Below, one piece after another: positions 14,575 through 14,644 of a DNA stretch of 14,644 nt (its first letter is position 1; every line of letters begins with the position of its first letter). The notes beneath the pieces were generated by a model that was given only the letters and a program-made list of their open reading frames with translations, was not told the DNA's origin and searched no databases. The position numbers were made by a program, and so were the translations under genes. The DNA is from Rikenellaceae bacterium (lineage in GTDB: Bacteria > Bacteroidota > Bacteroidia > Bacteroidales > UBA932), in the NCBI GenBank assembly GCA_900769735.1, contig CAAGHY010000078.1:1-14644 (forward strand), written 5' to 3'.

Positions 14575-14644
14575 ATGGGAAACATAAGAACCAGGGCTCT
14601 ACAGGAGTTCACCACCCACAAGGCAGAAAGATTTTATGAGGAGA
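14575..14644 (+). CDS. Start of an unrecognised plus-strand gene (cut by window edge)
   Basis: An ATG at 14575 opens 23 codons without a stop to the window end, reading MGNIRTRALQEFTTHKAERF and then Y, E, E. The composition (charged, with a normal residue mix) looks like a real cytoplasmic protein N terminus without a signal peptide. An in-frame TGA at 14551 rules out an earlier start. It is divergent from the dacB-like gene. The fragment is too short to identify a family, and the call rests mainly on the upstream leader and promoter-like box. Confidence 0.5.
   Translation, partial: MGNIRTRALQEFTTHKAERFYEE

Noticed and set aside
14270..14587. Overlapping plus-strand open frames of about 90-105 codons
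   Set aside because: They span AT-rich promoter-like sequence and the GC-rich leader, with Lys/Asn/Pro-rich low-complexity composition and no motif. They are more likely chance open frames upstream of the gene starting at 14575.
1..14644. Search for CRISPR arrays, insertion sequences, prophage, toxin-antitoxin or defence genes
   Set aside because: No regularly spaced repeats, transposase or integrase motifs, or toxin-antitoxin-like gene pairs were seen. The confident genes are nearly all core metabolic, cell-wall or RNA-related.

Overview
The window looks like a chromosomal segment of a Bacteroidota member, most likely Bacteroidales. Three things suggest this: promoters of the TTTG / TAnnTTTG type, weak or absent Shine-Dalgarno sequences, and protein types typical of the group (single-chain large PurL, a long PurM, short lipoprotein signal peptides). 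Every confident gene lies on the minus strand, so transcription runs from high to low coordinates. The only plus-strand gene is the start of an unrecognised one cut off by the right edge.

In transcription order: a PBP4-type D-Ala-D-Ala carboxypeptidase/endopeptidase (14181-12727) and a class I/II PLP aminotransferase (12677-11475), closed by a strong terminator. Next is an exported S9-type serine hydrolase (11346-10306). A tight four-gene run follows: purM, a lipoprotein with a complete glutamate-racemase-like core, a DEDDy 3'-5' exonuclease and the rRNA methyltransferase rlmI. That run ends in a hairpin-plus-T-tract terminator placed almost on the start of the free methionine-(R)-sulfoxide reductase gene. 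Then come a tRNA-Cys(GCA) gene with a near-ideal Bacteroidota promoter and a terminator, and finally purH-purL, with purL running off the left edge.

Three de novo purine genes are present. PurL makes FGAM, PurM closes the imidazole ring, and PurH carries out the last two steps to IMP. purH and purL are translationally coupled (TAATG overlap). purM is about 4 kb away, in an operon with genes that have no obvious purine role. The remaining genes are housekeeping: cell-wall remodelling, amino-acid metabolism, rRNA modification and oxidative repair.

The most unusual items are the exported, enlarged glutamate-racemase-like lipoprotein, a GC-rich repeated CCCC/GGGG leader before the truncated plus-strand gene, and a LacI/PurR-operator-like element upstream of purH. 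No CRISPR array, insertion sequence, prophage or defence system was seen. Apart from these points the window is ordinary core genome.
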